A stretch of 64,000 bases of DNA from the NCBI GenBank assembly GCA_019120125.1, contig DWVR01000049.1:38901-102900 (forward strand), given 5' to 3'. The position numbers and the translations under genes are program-made. The notes under the pieces were generated by a model, which saw only the letters and a program-made list of their open reading frames with translations, was not told the origin of the DNA and ran no database searches. Positions 25,916 through 36,373 of this stretch are shown piece after piece (the stretch's first letter is position 1; each line of letters opens with the position of its first letter). The DNA comes from Candidatus Phocaeicola excrementigallinarum. Lineage in GTDB: Bacteria; Bacteroidota; Bacteroidia; Bacteroidales; Bacteroidaceae.

Positions 25916-26692
25916 ATGAAAACCAAGGAAGAAATAGTGGCAAACTGGCTGCCACGCTACACCAGACGAAAACTGGAAGACTTCGGAGAATACATCCTCC
26001 TCACCAACTTCAACAGATATGTCGAGATATTCGCCGACCGCTTCGGTGTTCCTGTCCTGGGACGAGACGCGAACATGACCTCGGCATGTGCGGAAGGCAT
26101 CACCATCATCAATTTCGGAATGGGAAGCCCGAACGCAGCCATCATCATGGACCTGCTGAGCGCGGTGCATCCAAAAGCATGTCTCTTTCTGGGAAAGTGC
26201 GGAGGACTCTCAAAGAAAAACCGAATCGGAGACTTTATCCTTCCTATCGCGGCAATCCGGGGTGAAGGAACCTCCAATGACTACTATCCGCCCGAAGTGC
26301 CCGCGCTTCCCGCCTTCATGCTGCAACGGGCCGTCTCCACAGCCGTCCGCGACCATGGACGGGACTACTGGACAGGGACAGTGTACACCACAAACCGGAG
26401 AATCTGGGAGCACGACGAGGCGTTCAGGCAGTACCTGATGAAAACCCGTGCCATGGCCATAGACATGGAGACCGCCACACTCTTCACCTGCGGATTCGCC
26501 AACCATATCCCAACCGGCGCACTGCTCCTGGTGTCCGACCAGCCGATGATTCCCGAAGGGATCAAGACGGAAAGAAGCGACACGATGGTGACAAGAAATT
26601 ATGCCAATGAGCATGTGGAGACAGGCGTATCGGCCCTCCGCATGATTATCGATGAAAAGAGAACCGTGAAACATCTGAAATTTGACTGGTAA
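25916..26692 (+). CDS. amn: AMP nucleosidase
   Basis: I choose the ATG at 25916 (MKTKEEIVANWLPRY), which gives 258 residues and leaves room for the promoter. The protein has the phosphorylase/nucleosidase fold: FGMGSPNAAIIMDLL, FLGKCGGL and AIDMETATLF, where the conserved MET and later Asp (SDQP) line the active site. It splits AMP into adenine and ribose 5-phosphate. It is the short Bacteroidales form without the extra N-terminal domain of the E. coli enzyme. holA starts six bases downstream. Confidence 0.9.
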   Translation: MKTKEEIVANWLPRYTRRKLEDFGEYILLTNFNRYVEIFADRFGVPVLGRDANMTSACAEGITIINFGMGSPNAAIIMDLLSAVHPKACLFLGKCGGLSKKNRIGDFILPIAAIRGEGTSNDYYPPEVPALPAFMLQRAVSTAVRDHGRDYWTGTVYTTNRRIWEHDEAFRQYLMKTRAMAIDMETATLFTCGFANHIPTGALLLVSDQPMIPEGIKTERSDTMVTRNYANEHVETGVSALRMIIDEKRTVKHLKFDW

Positions 26693-26697
26693 GACAC

Positions 26698-27714
26698 ATG
26701 CAGAAAGAGACTACCTACGAAGAAATTGTCCGGAACCTGAAGAACCGGACCTATGCCCCTGTCTATTTCCTGATGGGCGAAGAAGACTATTATATCGACC
26801 GCATTTCTGACTATATCCTCGATACGGTCCTGACCGAGACAGAGAAGGAATTCAACCAGACCGTACTGTTCGGAATGGATACGGACATCAACACTGTCAT
26901 CAACGCGGCGCGACGCTATCCCATGATGTCGGAACACCAGGTGGTTGTCGTAAAGGAGGCACAGAACCTGAAGAATCTGGAGAACCTGACTTATTATCTT
27001 CAGAAACCCATGCCGTCGACCATCCTTGTGCTCTGCTACAAGCATGGAGTGCTTGACAGGAGAAAAAAAATCGCGGCGGAAATAGAGAAGAACGGTGTGC
27101 TGTTTGAGTCAAAAAAACTGAAGGACAGCCAGCTTCCCGGCTTCATCTCAACCTATCTGAAGCGGAAGAAGGTCGAGATCGAGCCAAAGGCCTCGGAAAT
27201 GATGGCCGAGTTTGTAGGAACAGACCTGAGCCGCATGACAGGAGAGCTTGACAAACTCATCATCACACTGCCGGAAGGACAAAAACGCATCACGCCGGAA
27301 CAGATCGAAAAGAACATCGGCATCAGCAAGGATTTCAACAATTTCGAGCTGAGAAACGCGCTCATAGAAAAAGATGTGCTGAAAGCCAACATGATTGTAA
27401 AGTATTTCGACGAGAATCCAAAAAACAATCCCTTGCAAATGACCCTTGCGGTGTTGTTCAACTTCTTCTCGAACCTCATGCTGGCATACTACGCCCCCCA
27501 GAAGACGGACCAGGGAATCGCCGCACAACTCGGACTGCGATCCGCCTGGCAAGCCAAAGATTACATGAACGCCATGCAACGTTATACAGGCGTGAAAGTC
27601 ATGCAGATCATCAACGCCATCCGCAACTGTGACGCAAAATCAAAAGGCGTGGGAAATACGTCCGCGACAAACGGAGAATTGCTCCGGGAACTGGTTTACT
27701 TCATACTGCATTAA
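26698..27714 (+). CDS. holA: DNA polymerase III delta subunit
   Basis: This 338-residue protein has the HolA layout. It opens with an AAA-like N-terminal region (APVYFLMGEEDYYIDRISDYI) and continues with a middle lid domain and a helical collar domain (YAPQKTDQGIAAQLGL, RNCDAKSKGVGN). Delta opens the beta sliding clamp within the clamp loader. There is no functional Walker A, as expected for delta. It is likely co-transcribed with the AMP nucleosidase gene. Confidence 0.93.
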   Translation: MQKETTYEEIVRNLKNRTYAPVYFLMGEEDYYIDRISDYILDTVLTETEKEFNQTVLFGMDTDINTVINAARRYPMMSEHQVVVVKEAQNLKNLENLTYYLQKPMPSTILVLCYKHGVLDRRKKIAAEIEKNGVLFESKKLKDSQLPGFISTYLKRKKVEIEPKASEMMAEFVGTDLSRMTGELDKLIITLPEGQKRITPEQIEKNIGISKDFNNFELRNALIEKDVLKANMIVKYFDENPKNNPLQMTLAVLFNFFSNLMLAYYAPQKTDQGIAAQLGLRSAWQAKDYMNAMQRYTGVKVMQIINAIRNCDAKSKGVGNTSATNGELLRELVYFILH

Positions 27715-27734
27715 CCGTGCACGGATTCTGACTT

Positions 27735-27818
27735 TGCCGGAAATCCGGCAGTCTCACAAGCTGTCATATAAAAATCCAGAAATGACATCGGTCAATTCCG
27801 GACTTTGTATGACAGCTT
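27735..27818 (+). terminator. Inverted repeats after holA
   Basis: TGCCGGA/TCCGGCA forms a tight hairpin (27735-27750). AAGCTGTCATA (27758-27768) is inverted at 27808-27818. No T-run follows the first and only short ones follow the second, so termination is plausible but not certain. Confidence 0.4.
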
Positions 27819-28277
27819 TGTTCGTTTACAGAAATACCCATTATTTATACATAAGTAAATATTTACATTCCTAATGTAAAACAAAAGCAGCTTTCGACTA
27901 ATACAATTGTAATAAGCAATAAAAGAGCAGGGGATATTACCCAAATGTAAACCAGTAATAACATGCATACAAATTTAAGTTCGCATGAGTAAACGGATAA
28001 ATATACTAAGTGGTAATATCATAATAAACCACTAAAAACCAATATACTGCATCTAACAGTTGAACTCCGTAATTAATCAATATTCAAATTTACAGGTTTA
28101 ACGGTAAACAAATGCCCGAACACATTTGTACATACATACATATTATACTATAATCCAATGATTTAAACATTAATAATAAAGTAGAATACGCTTGTATACA
28201 GGTTGTTTTACATCTGTATATCACACATGGGTTCTTTGCTGATTACATCTGTAACAGGAATTATTTACATGTGGATG

Positions 28278-28309
28278 TTTGCATTTGTGATTTACATTTA
28301 TTACTTTTG
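28278..28309 (+). promoter_or_regulatory. Promoter of the XRE regulator, overlapped by operator-like sites
   Basis: TTTG (28278-28281), a 20-base gap and TACTTTTG (28302-28309) form an ideal Bacteroides promoter 33 bases before the start codon. A TTTACAT motif (28291-28297) lies between the two boxes and another lies just upstream. A regulator bound there would block transcription. Confidence 0.85.
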
Positions 28310-28341
28310 TAATTGAAAATATTTTTAAATTCCAGATGTAA

Positions 28342-28791
28342 ATGAAGGACAGAATCTATAAAATCATGCAGAAAGAAGGGTTGACCAATGCGGAATTCGC
28401 CGACAAACTGGGCATATCCAACTCTTCATTGTCCCATATTTTCAGTGGAAGGAACAATCCCAGCTTGGATGTGGTGATGCGCATCCACAAGGCCTGTCCA
28501 TACGTAAACCTGAACTGGCTTCTTTATGGCGAAGGAGATATGGAAGCAGCAGGTCCTGACATCTCAGGATTTGCCCTCGCCACTCAAACGCCCGAGAATC
28601 CGGAATTCGCGGACAAACTTCCGACAGATTCCGAATTCGGCAGGGAAATCCGGTCGGACAACCATGTTTTTCCACCTAAAGAGTCTGTGGTAGAGAAGAT
28701 TAAATACATCGAGAAGCCTCATCCCAAAATCACTGAAATAAGAATTTTCTTCGACAACGGCACCTTTGAGGTGTTCAAACCGGAAAAATGA
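28342..28791 (+). CDS. XRE-family transcriptional regulator
   Basis: This 149-residue protein has an N-terminal helix-turn-helix (GLTNAEFADKLGISNSSLSHIFSGRNNPSLDVV, about 12-45) followed by CPYVNLNWLLYGEGDM, typical of XRE regulators in Bacteroidales. The C-terminal half (about 70-149) has no known domain and ends in a short beta-like stretch (KITEIRIFFDNGTFEVF). It lies downstream of a region packed with TTTACAT/ATGTAAA motifs, one inside its own promoter, so autoregulation is likely. What it senses is unknown. Confidence 0.87.
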   Translation: MKDRIYKIMQKEGLTNAEFADKLGISNSSLSHIFSGRNNPSLDVVMRIHKACPYVNLNWLLYGEGDMEAAGPDISGFALATQTPENPEFADKLPTDSEFGREIRSDNHVFPPKESVVEKIKYIEKPHPKITEIRIFFDNGTFEVFKPEK

Positions 28792-28834
28792 CCATTGTGA
28801 GGGACGATTTTTCTGTAATTGGCATCAAAATTAG

Positions 28835-28842
28835 TATCTTTG
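28835..28842 (+). promoter_or_regulatory. -7 box for pyrK-pyrD
   Basis: TATCTTTG, a perfect -7 box, lies 28 bases before the pyrK start at 28870. The -33 position holds only CTG. Confidence 0.6.
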
Positions 28843-28869
28843 CTTCATGAAATGATTTATCAGATTTTT

Positions 28870-29646
28870 ATGAAGAAATACGTTTTAGATTTGACGGTTA
28901 CAGAAAACATCAGCCTGCATTCCAATTATGTGCTGATCAAGCTGACCCAGGATGCCCCGTTGCCGGAAATGCGGCCGGGACAATTCGCCGAGATCCGTAT
29001 AGACGGTTCCCAGACCACTTTCCTGCGGCGGCCCATCTCCATCAATTTTGTGGATTACGAAAAAAACGAAGTCTGGTTCCTCGTGCAACTTGTGGGCGAC
29101 GGAACCCGCAAGCTGGCCACGGTAAGGAAGGGCGACATTGTCAATGTGATGCTGCCTCTGGGCAACGGCTTCACCGTACTGCCTGACAACGGCAAGAAAG
29201 TCCTCCTTGTCGGAGGCGGTGTGGGAACCGCGCCGATGCTCTACTTCGGAAAGGTGCTCGCGGAAAAAGGTTTCAAGCCTGTATTCCTTCTGGGGGCACG
29301 CTCACAGAAGGACCTTCTTCAGCTTGACCGGTTCGCCGCTTACGGGGAAGTGTACACCACCACCGAAGACGGCTCAGCCGGCGAGAAAGGCTATGTCACG
29401 ATGCACAGCATCCTGCAGAAGGAAAAGTTCGACATGATCTACAGCTGTGGCCCGAAACCCATGATGATGGCCGTGGCCAGATATGCCAAGGCGAACGGCA
29501 TAGAATGTGAGGTGTCGCTGGAAAACACCATGGCCTGCGGCCTGGGCGCCTGCCTGTGCTGCGTGGAAAAGACCGACGAGGGACATGTGTGCGTATGTAA
29601 AGAAGGTCCGGTATTCAATATAAAGAAACTATTATGGCAGATTTAA
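28870..29646 (+). CDS. pyrK: Dihydroorotate dehydrogenase B, electron transfer subunit
   Basis: The start at 28870 ([14 protein letters not shown]) is chosen over the upstream in-frame ATG at 28819 because the -7 box at 28835-28842 lies between them. The 258-residue protein has an FAD-binding beta-barrel (LRRPISINF), an NAD-binding part ([17 protein letters not shown]) and C-terminal cysteines for a [2Fe-2S] cluster (CGLGACLCC ... VCVC). It passes electrons from PyrD to NAD in pyrimidine synthesis. The gene overlaps pyrD by 13 bases. Confidence 0.95.
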   Translation: MKKYVLDLTVTENISLHSNYVLIKLTQDAPLPEMRPGQFAEIRIDGSQTTFLRRPISINFVDYEKNEVWFLVQLVGDGTRKLATVRKGDIVNVMLPLGNGFTVLPDNGKKVLLVGGGVGTAPMLYFGKVLAEKGFKPVFLLGARSQKDLLQLDRFAAYGEVYTTTEDGSAGEKGYVTMHSILQKEKFDMIYSCGPKPMMMAVARYAKANGIECEVSLENTMACGLGACLCCVEKTDEGHVCVCKEGPVFNIKKLLWQI

Positions 29647-30545
29647 GAACAAACATCGGCAGACTTGAGATGAAGAACCCGGTAATGACGGCATCGGGTA
29701 CATTCGGATATGGACTGGAGTTCCAGGATTTCGTCAATCTGGAGGATATAGGCGGCATCATTGTCAAGGGCACCACCCTGATGCCGCGTGAGGGGAATCC
29801 TTATCCACGCATGGCGGAAACACCCATGGGCATGCTGAACGCGGTAGGCCTGCAGAACAAAGGAGTGCACTATTTCGTGGAACACATCTATCCGCAGATA
29901 AAGGACATCCGGACAAACATGATAGTCAACGTGTCCGGCTCGCAAGTGGAGGACTATGCGGAAACGGCATCCATCATCAATGAGCTGGAGGGTATTCCCG
30001 CCATTGAGCTGAACATTTCCTGTCCGAACGTGAAACAGGGAGGAATGGCTTTCGGAGTATCCGCACATGGAGCCGCAGAGGTGGTAAGCGCCGTACGCAA
30101 AGTCTACAAAAAGACACTGATCGTGAAACTTTCACCCAATGTCACGGACATTACCGAGATTGCCCGTGCAGTCGAAGGCGCCGGAGCCGACAGTGTATCG
30201 CTTATCAACACTTTGCTGGGGATGGCGGTCGATGCGGAAAAGCGCAGACCGGTTCTGTCCACCGTAACCGGCGGCATGAGCGGAGCCGCAGTCAAACCCA
30301 TTGCCTTGCGCATGGTATGGCAAGTGGCCAAAGCAGTCAAGATACCAGTGGTCGGTCTGGGTGGCATCATGAACTGGAGAGACGCTGTAGAGTTCCTGCT
30401 CGCCGGAGCTTCGGCCGTCGAGATAGGCACTGCCAACTTCATCGACCCGGCCGTTACCGTAAAGGTGGCCGACGGCATCAACGACTATCTGGAGCGTCAC
30501 GGATACAAGTCGGTGAAGGACATCATCGGAGCCTTGGAAGTATAA
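29634..30545 (+). CDS. pyrD: Dihydroorotate dehydrogenase B, catalytic subunit
   Basis: This 303-residue class 1B enzyme oxidises dihydroorotate to orotate with FMN. It has TASGTFGYG near the N-terminus, the catalytic-cysteine segment [13 protein letters not shown] (about 123-135), VKLSPNV and the FMN-phosphate-binding GLGGIMNW and AVEIGTANF. It overlaps pyrK and the two subunits form the NAD-linked heterotetramer. An array of palindromes follows the stop. Confidence 0.96.
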   Translation: MADLRTNIGRLEMKNPVMTASGTFGYGLEFQDFVNLEDIGGIIVKGTTLMPREGNPYPRMAETPMGMLNAVGLQNKGVHYFVEHIYPQIKDIRTNMIVNVSGSQVEDYAETASIINELEGIPAIELNISCPNVKQGGMAFGVSAHGAAEVVSAVRKVYKKTLIVKLSPNVTDITEIARAVEGAGADSVSLINTLLGMAVDAEKRRPVLSTVTGGMSGAAVKPIALRMVWQVAKAVKIPVVGLGGIMNWRDAVEFLLAGASAVEIGTANFIDPAVTVKVADGINDYLERHGYKSVKDIIGALEV

Positions 30546-30573
30546 GGGAAAAGCTGTCATTCTGACAGGGAAA

Positions 30574-30657
30574 AAAACGTCTAGGCGTTTCCATGAAAAC
30601 GTCCTGACGTTTCGGTCAAAACGCCTTGATGTTTTATCTGAAACGTCAAGGCGTTTT
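30574..30657. repeat. Palindromic 22-bp-pitch array C (4 units)
   Basis: Four 18-bp near-palindromes start at 30574, 30596, 30618 and 30640, an exact 22-bp pitch. Central dinucleotides are TA, CT, TT and AA. The array lies between the convergent pyrD and trmD genes. Confidence 0.9.
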
Positions 30658-30747
30658 CTCGAAAGCTCCCCCGGCATGTGGACGAGCGGCCAACAATGAG
30701 GCAATCCGCTGTGAACAAGCCTGTTACGATGCATGACAATCTGTCAC

Positions 30748-33496
<2,749 letters not shown>

Positions 33497-33564
33497 ACCT
33501 GCTACCATATTCCGGCAAAACGTAAAAAAACAATTAAAAACGTAGGCCAAAACGAAAATATTCG

Positions 33565-33572
33565 TACTTTTG
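33565..33572 (+). promoter_or_regulatory. -7 box for dapA
   Basis: TACTTTTG, a perfect -7 box, lies 30 bases before the dapA start. No TTG is seen at the -33 distance. Confidence 0.55.
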
Positions 33573-33602
33573 TGCATCTATTAAAGTGTTTAGAACTCAT
33601 TT

Positions 33603-34496
33603 ATGATACGGAGAAGACTTAAAGGAATGGGAGTGGCGCTGGTCACTCCCTTCAACGAGGACGGCAGCGTAGACTATCAGGCGCTGACGCGTCTGGTGGA
33701 ATATCAGATACAGAACGGAGTGGATTTTCTGTGCGTGTTGGGCACCACCGCGGAAACCCCTACACTGACAGCCGAAGAAAAAAGCAAGATCAAGAAACTG
33801 GTGATTGAGCGCGTAAACGGACGTGTGCCCATTCTGTTGGGGGTCGGCACCAACAGCACACAAGCGGTTATCGACACCTTACAGAATGACGACATGACAG
33901 GAGTGGACGCCGTATTGGTGGTCGTGCCTTATTACAACAAACCTTCACAGGAAGGCATCTACCAGCATTACAAGGCCATAGCCAACTCAACCAGGCTGCC
34001 GATCGTGCTGTATAATGTACCCGGACGTACAGGCGTGAACATGACAGCGGAAACCACCCTGCGTCTGGCACGTGATTTCGACAATATCGTGGCCATCAAG
34101 GAAGCTTCCGGCAATATCACCCAGATGGACGACATCATCAAGAACAAGCCTGAGGATTTCGATGTGATTTCCGGCGATGACGGCATCACTTTCCCGCTGA
34201 TCACATTAGGGGCGGTAGGCGTGATCTCTGTCATTGGCAACGCGTTTCCCCGTGAGTTCAGCCGCATGACCCGTCTGGCTCTTGCCGGCGACTACCAGAA
34301 CGCGCTGACCATCCACCACAAGTTTACGGAACTGTTCAAGCTGCTGTTCGTCGACGGTAATCCGGCCGGAGTGAAAGCCATGCTGAGCATGATGGGAATG
34401 ATCAAGAACCGTCTGCGCCTGCCTCTGGTCCCCACCCGCATCACCACCTATGAGCAGATGCGCCACATTCTTGATGAACTGAAGATAAAGTGCTGA
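33603..34496 (+). CDS. dapA: 4-hydroxy-tetrahydrodipicolinate synthase
   Basis: This 297-residue TIM-barrel enzyme condenses pyruvate with aspartate semialdehyde in lysine and peptidoglycan precursor synthesis. Key parts are visible: LGTTAETPTL (binding loop, about 46-55), LYNVPGRTG (Tyr137) and IKEASGN with the Schiff-base Lys166. It is a single-gene unit with its own promoter; two palindromic units follow the stop and may terminate it. Confidence 0.95.
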   Translation: MIRRRLKGMGVALVTPFNEDGSVDYQALTRLVEYQIQNGVDFLCVLGTTAETPTLTAEEKSKIKKLVIERVNGRVPILLGVGTNSTQAVIDTLQNDDMTGVDAVLVVVPYYNKPSQEGIYQHYKAIANSTRLPIVLYNVPGRTGVNMTAETTLRLARDFDNIVAIKEASGNITQMDDIIKNKPEDFDVISGDDGITFPLITLGAVGVISVIGNAFPREFSRMTRLALAGDYQNALTIHHKFTELFKLLFVDGNPAGVKAMLSMMGMIKNRLRLPLVPTRITTYEQMRHILDELKIKC

Positions 34497-34523
34497 AAAG
34501 CCTGTGCCCATTCCATCACGATA

Positions 34524-34566
34524 AAAACGCTTCGACGCCTCAATCAAAAAAACGCCGAAGCGTTTT
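34524..34566. repeat. Palindromic array D (2 units), possible dapA terminator
   Basis: Two 18-bp units start at 34524 and 34549 (pitch 25, an exception to 22). The second, AAAACGCCGAAGCGTTTT, runs into T-rich sequence and could terminate dapA. It ends three bases before the -33 box of the next promoter. Confidence 0.65.
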
Positions 34567-34568
34567 TA

Positions 34569-34600
34569 TTTGTATGTGAGAAAAATTTTTCCTACATTTG
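34569..34600 (+). promoter_or_regulatory. Promoter of the small exported protein gene
   Basis: TTTG (34569-34572), a 20-base gap and TACATTTG (34593-34600) form an ideal Bacteroides promoter, 26 bases before the ATG at 34626. Confidence 0.8.
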
Positions 34601-34625
34601 CGTCCATAACATAACATAGGCATTA

Positions 34626-34964
34626 ATGTTGATCCGAAAAAACATCTACAGTTTCATTCTCAGACTGCTGTGTGCCATCATGCTGCTGATGGTACAGACG
34701 GATGTATTGGCCAACGACACAAGCCTTTTCCCTTCACACACCACAGAAATCACACAACCGGAAGCCGAAACCGAAGCGGATGATTTTTGCAGAAAGCACA
34801 CGCGTGGTCCCCTTTGTCCGGACACGCTGTTCATCCTTGTCTCGTTTCTGTCCGCCGGATTCCACACTTCCGATTTCAAACCGAAAGCAACGGACAGTCC
34901 TGTCCGTGTCTCCGCCACTAAAGGCCGCAGCATCCATAGGGTATGCTGTGTCTATCTCATTTAG
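34626..34964 (+). CDS. Small exported protein of unknown function
   Basis: I do not recognise this 112-residue protein. The first 30 residues look like a signal peptide (FILRLLCAIMLLMVQTDVLA, cleavage near LAND). The rest is short and polar, with four cysteines (FCRKHTRGPLC and CC near the end) and no known domain. A consensus promoter 26 bases upstream supports expression. It lies between dapA and an RND efflux operon; whether it belongs with either is unknown. A dispersed repeat element follows directly. Confidence 0.55.
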   Translation: MLIRKNIYSFILRLLCAIMLLMVQTDVLANDTSLFPSHTTEITQPEAETEADDFCRKHTRGPLCPDTLFILVSFLSAGFHTSDFKPKATDSPVRVSATKGRSIHRVCCVYLI

Positions 34965-34978
34965 CCGTTTATAATCAA

Positions 34979-35138
34979 GAGCCTGTTTGAGTTTTCCAAT
35001 AAGGCAATGCCCTCAGACCTTTTTTGAGTCTGTATCCGGCCCGTTTACCCGCATCCGTCAGGACAGGCCACTGTTGTCCTCATAAAGGAGGAAAAACATC
35101 CTCAAAAAGATAAACCTGAGCAAAATTGGAACAAGCTC
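34979..35138. repeat. MITE-like element, long copy (160 bp)
   Basis: The ends, GAGCCTGTTTGAGTTTT and the inverse of GAGCTTGTTCCAATTTT, match the ends of the 49-bp element at 1425-1473, including the CCAATAA and ACCTGAGCA blocks. About 110 bases fill the middle. There is no transposase. It lies immediately upstream of the RND adaptor gene and may affect its expression. Confidence 0.55.
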
Positions 35139-35201
35139 TAAGTGTCAGGCGAAAACATATTGATTCTAACACCAAAAACATTTTTATCCTTTTTTTATTT
35201 T

Positions 35202-36362
35202 ATGAAAGTAAATGCATTTCAAGCGTTTACAGCCCTTGCCGTATGCATGGGGCTGCTAAACTCGTGTGACGAGAAGAAAGGCTCTTCAGTGTTCCGGACC
35301 GCCTCCACACCGATCACCACCCTTCAGCCGACAACCATCGACGTTCCCCAGTCGTATGTGGCCGATGTGCAGGCCATCCAGTTTGTGGAAGTCAAGCCGA
35401 AAGTGGAAGGTTTCGTCGAGCAGATATTGGTAGACGAAGGCCAGAAAGTTTCCAAAGGACAGCCGCTGTTCCGCCTGAGCTCGGAAGAATATGCCGAGCA
35501 GGTGAAAGAGGCGCAGGCCAATTTCAAGCAGGCGGAAGCAGGTTATCAGATGGCCGAATATGAATCGGAGCGCATCAAGCGGATGGTGGAAAAGAATATC
35601 ATCGCGAAAATCCGTCTGGACCAGGCCAATACGGAAAAGGAGGTGGCCCGGATGAAAGTGGAGCAGGCCAAAGCCCAGCTGCAGCGAGCGCAGACCAACT
35701 ATTCTTATACCACCGTGACATCGCCCTTCGAAGGATACGTAGACCGCATCCCCTACAAGGTGGGAAGTCTGGTCACGCCGGCCAGCCTGCTGACTACCGT
35801 CAGCGACGTGTCGGAAGTGTTCGCCTACTACCGCGTGAACGAGAGCGAATATCTGAAATATAAACGTGCGCAGATACAGGGTGAGCAACAGCCGGAAATG
35901 AACGACATCGAACTGCTCCTGTCCGACGGAAGCGTGTACCGCTACAAAGGAAAGGTGGAGACGGTGGAGGGAGATTTCGAGCGCGGCACAGGCTCCATCG
36001 CCTTCCGTGTCCGCTTCCCGAATCCGGAAGGCCTGCTCAAACACGGCGTAACGGGAAAAATCCGTATGCTCACACGCATGGACAACGTCTATCTGGTGCC
36101 GCAGAAGTCTACTTTCGAAATACAAGATTTCACCTACGTATATGTGGTGGACGGAAAAGGCGTGGCCAAGGTGCGCAGTTTCCAGCCGCTGGAACGCTAC
36201 CACCAGTTCTACGTGACCCAGGATTTCGAGCCGGGCACGACCATCGTCTACGAAGGCATACAGAGCGTCAAGGACGGCTCCAGCGTGAAGCCTGACACGG
36301 TAGACTTCCGCCAGATTCTGAAGGAAGCCTATTCACAGACAGATACGACTTTAATCAAATAA
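35202..36362 (+). CDS. RND efflux periplasmic adaptor (HlyD/AcrA-like lipoprotein)
   Basis: I place the start at 35202 (MKVNAFQAFTALAV) because it yields a lipoprotein signal ending LLNSC; the frame is open from 35142. The 386-residue protein has the adaptor layout: two halves of a lipoyl domain (SYVADVQAIQFVEVKPKVEG ... TVTSPFEGYVDRI) around a helical hairpin rich in E, K and Q (about 85-150), then a beta-barrel. It links the inner-membrane pump encoded 11 bases downstream to the outer-membrane channel. The exported substrate is unknown. Confidence 0.93.
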   Translation: MKVNAFQAFTALAVCMGLLNSCDEKKGSSVFRTASTPITTLQPTTIDVPQSYVADVQAIQFVEVKPKVEGFVEQILVDEGQKVSKGQPLFRLSSEEYAEQVKEAQANFKQAEAGYQMAEYESERIKRMVEKNIIAKIRLDQANTEKEVARMKVEQAKAQLQRAQTNYSYTTVTSPFEGYVDRIPYKVGSLVTPASLLTTVSDVSEVFAYYRVNESEYLKYKRAQIQGEQQPEMNDIELLLSDGSVYRYKGKVETVEGDFERGTGSIAFRVRFPNPEGLLKHGVTGKIRMLTRMDNVYLVPQKSTFEIQDFTYVYVVDGKGVAKVRSFQPLERYHQFYVTQDFEPGTTIVYEGIQSVKDGSSVKPDTVDFRQILKEAYSQTDTTLIK

Positions 36363-36373
36363 GCCAGAGAACC

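Larger units (their letters stand above)
27715..28341. other. A/T-rich 627-bp region with repeated TTTACAT motifs upstream of an XRE gene
   Basis: No gene is visible. Near holA are a short hairpin (27735-27750) and an 11-bp inverted repeat (27758-27818) that may terminate holA. Further on, TTTACAT or its inverse recurs at least seven times: the palindrome TTTACATTCCTAATGTAAA (27862-27880), then near 27944, 28207, 28243-28254 (TTACATCTGTAA), 28265, 28291 and across the start codon (28336). TACAATTGTA occurs near 27902. These look like operator half-sites. Confidence 0.65.
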
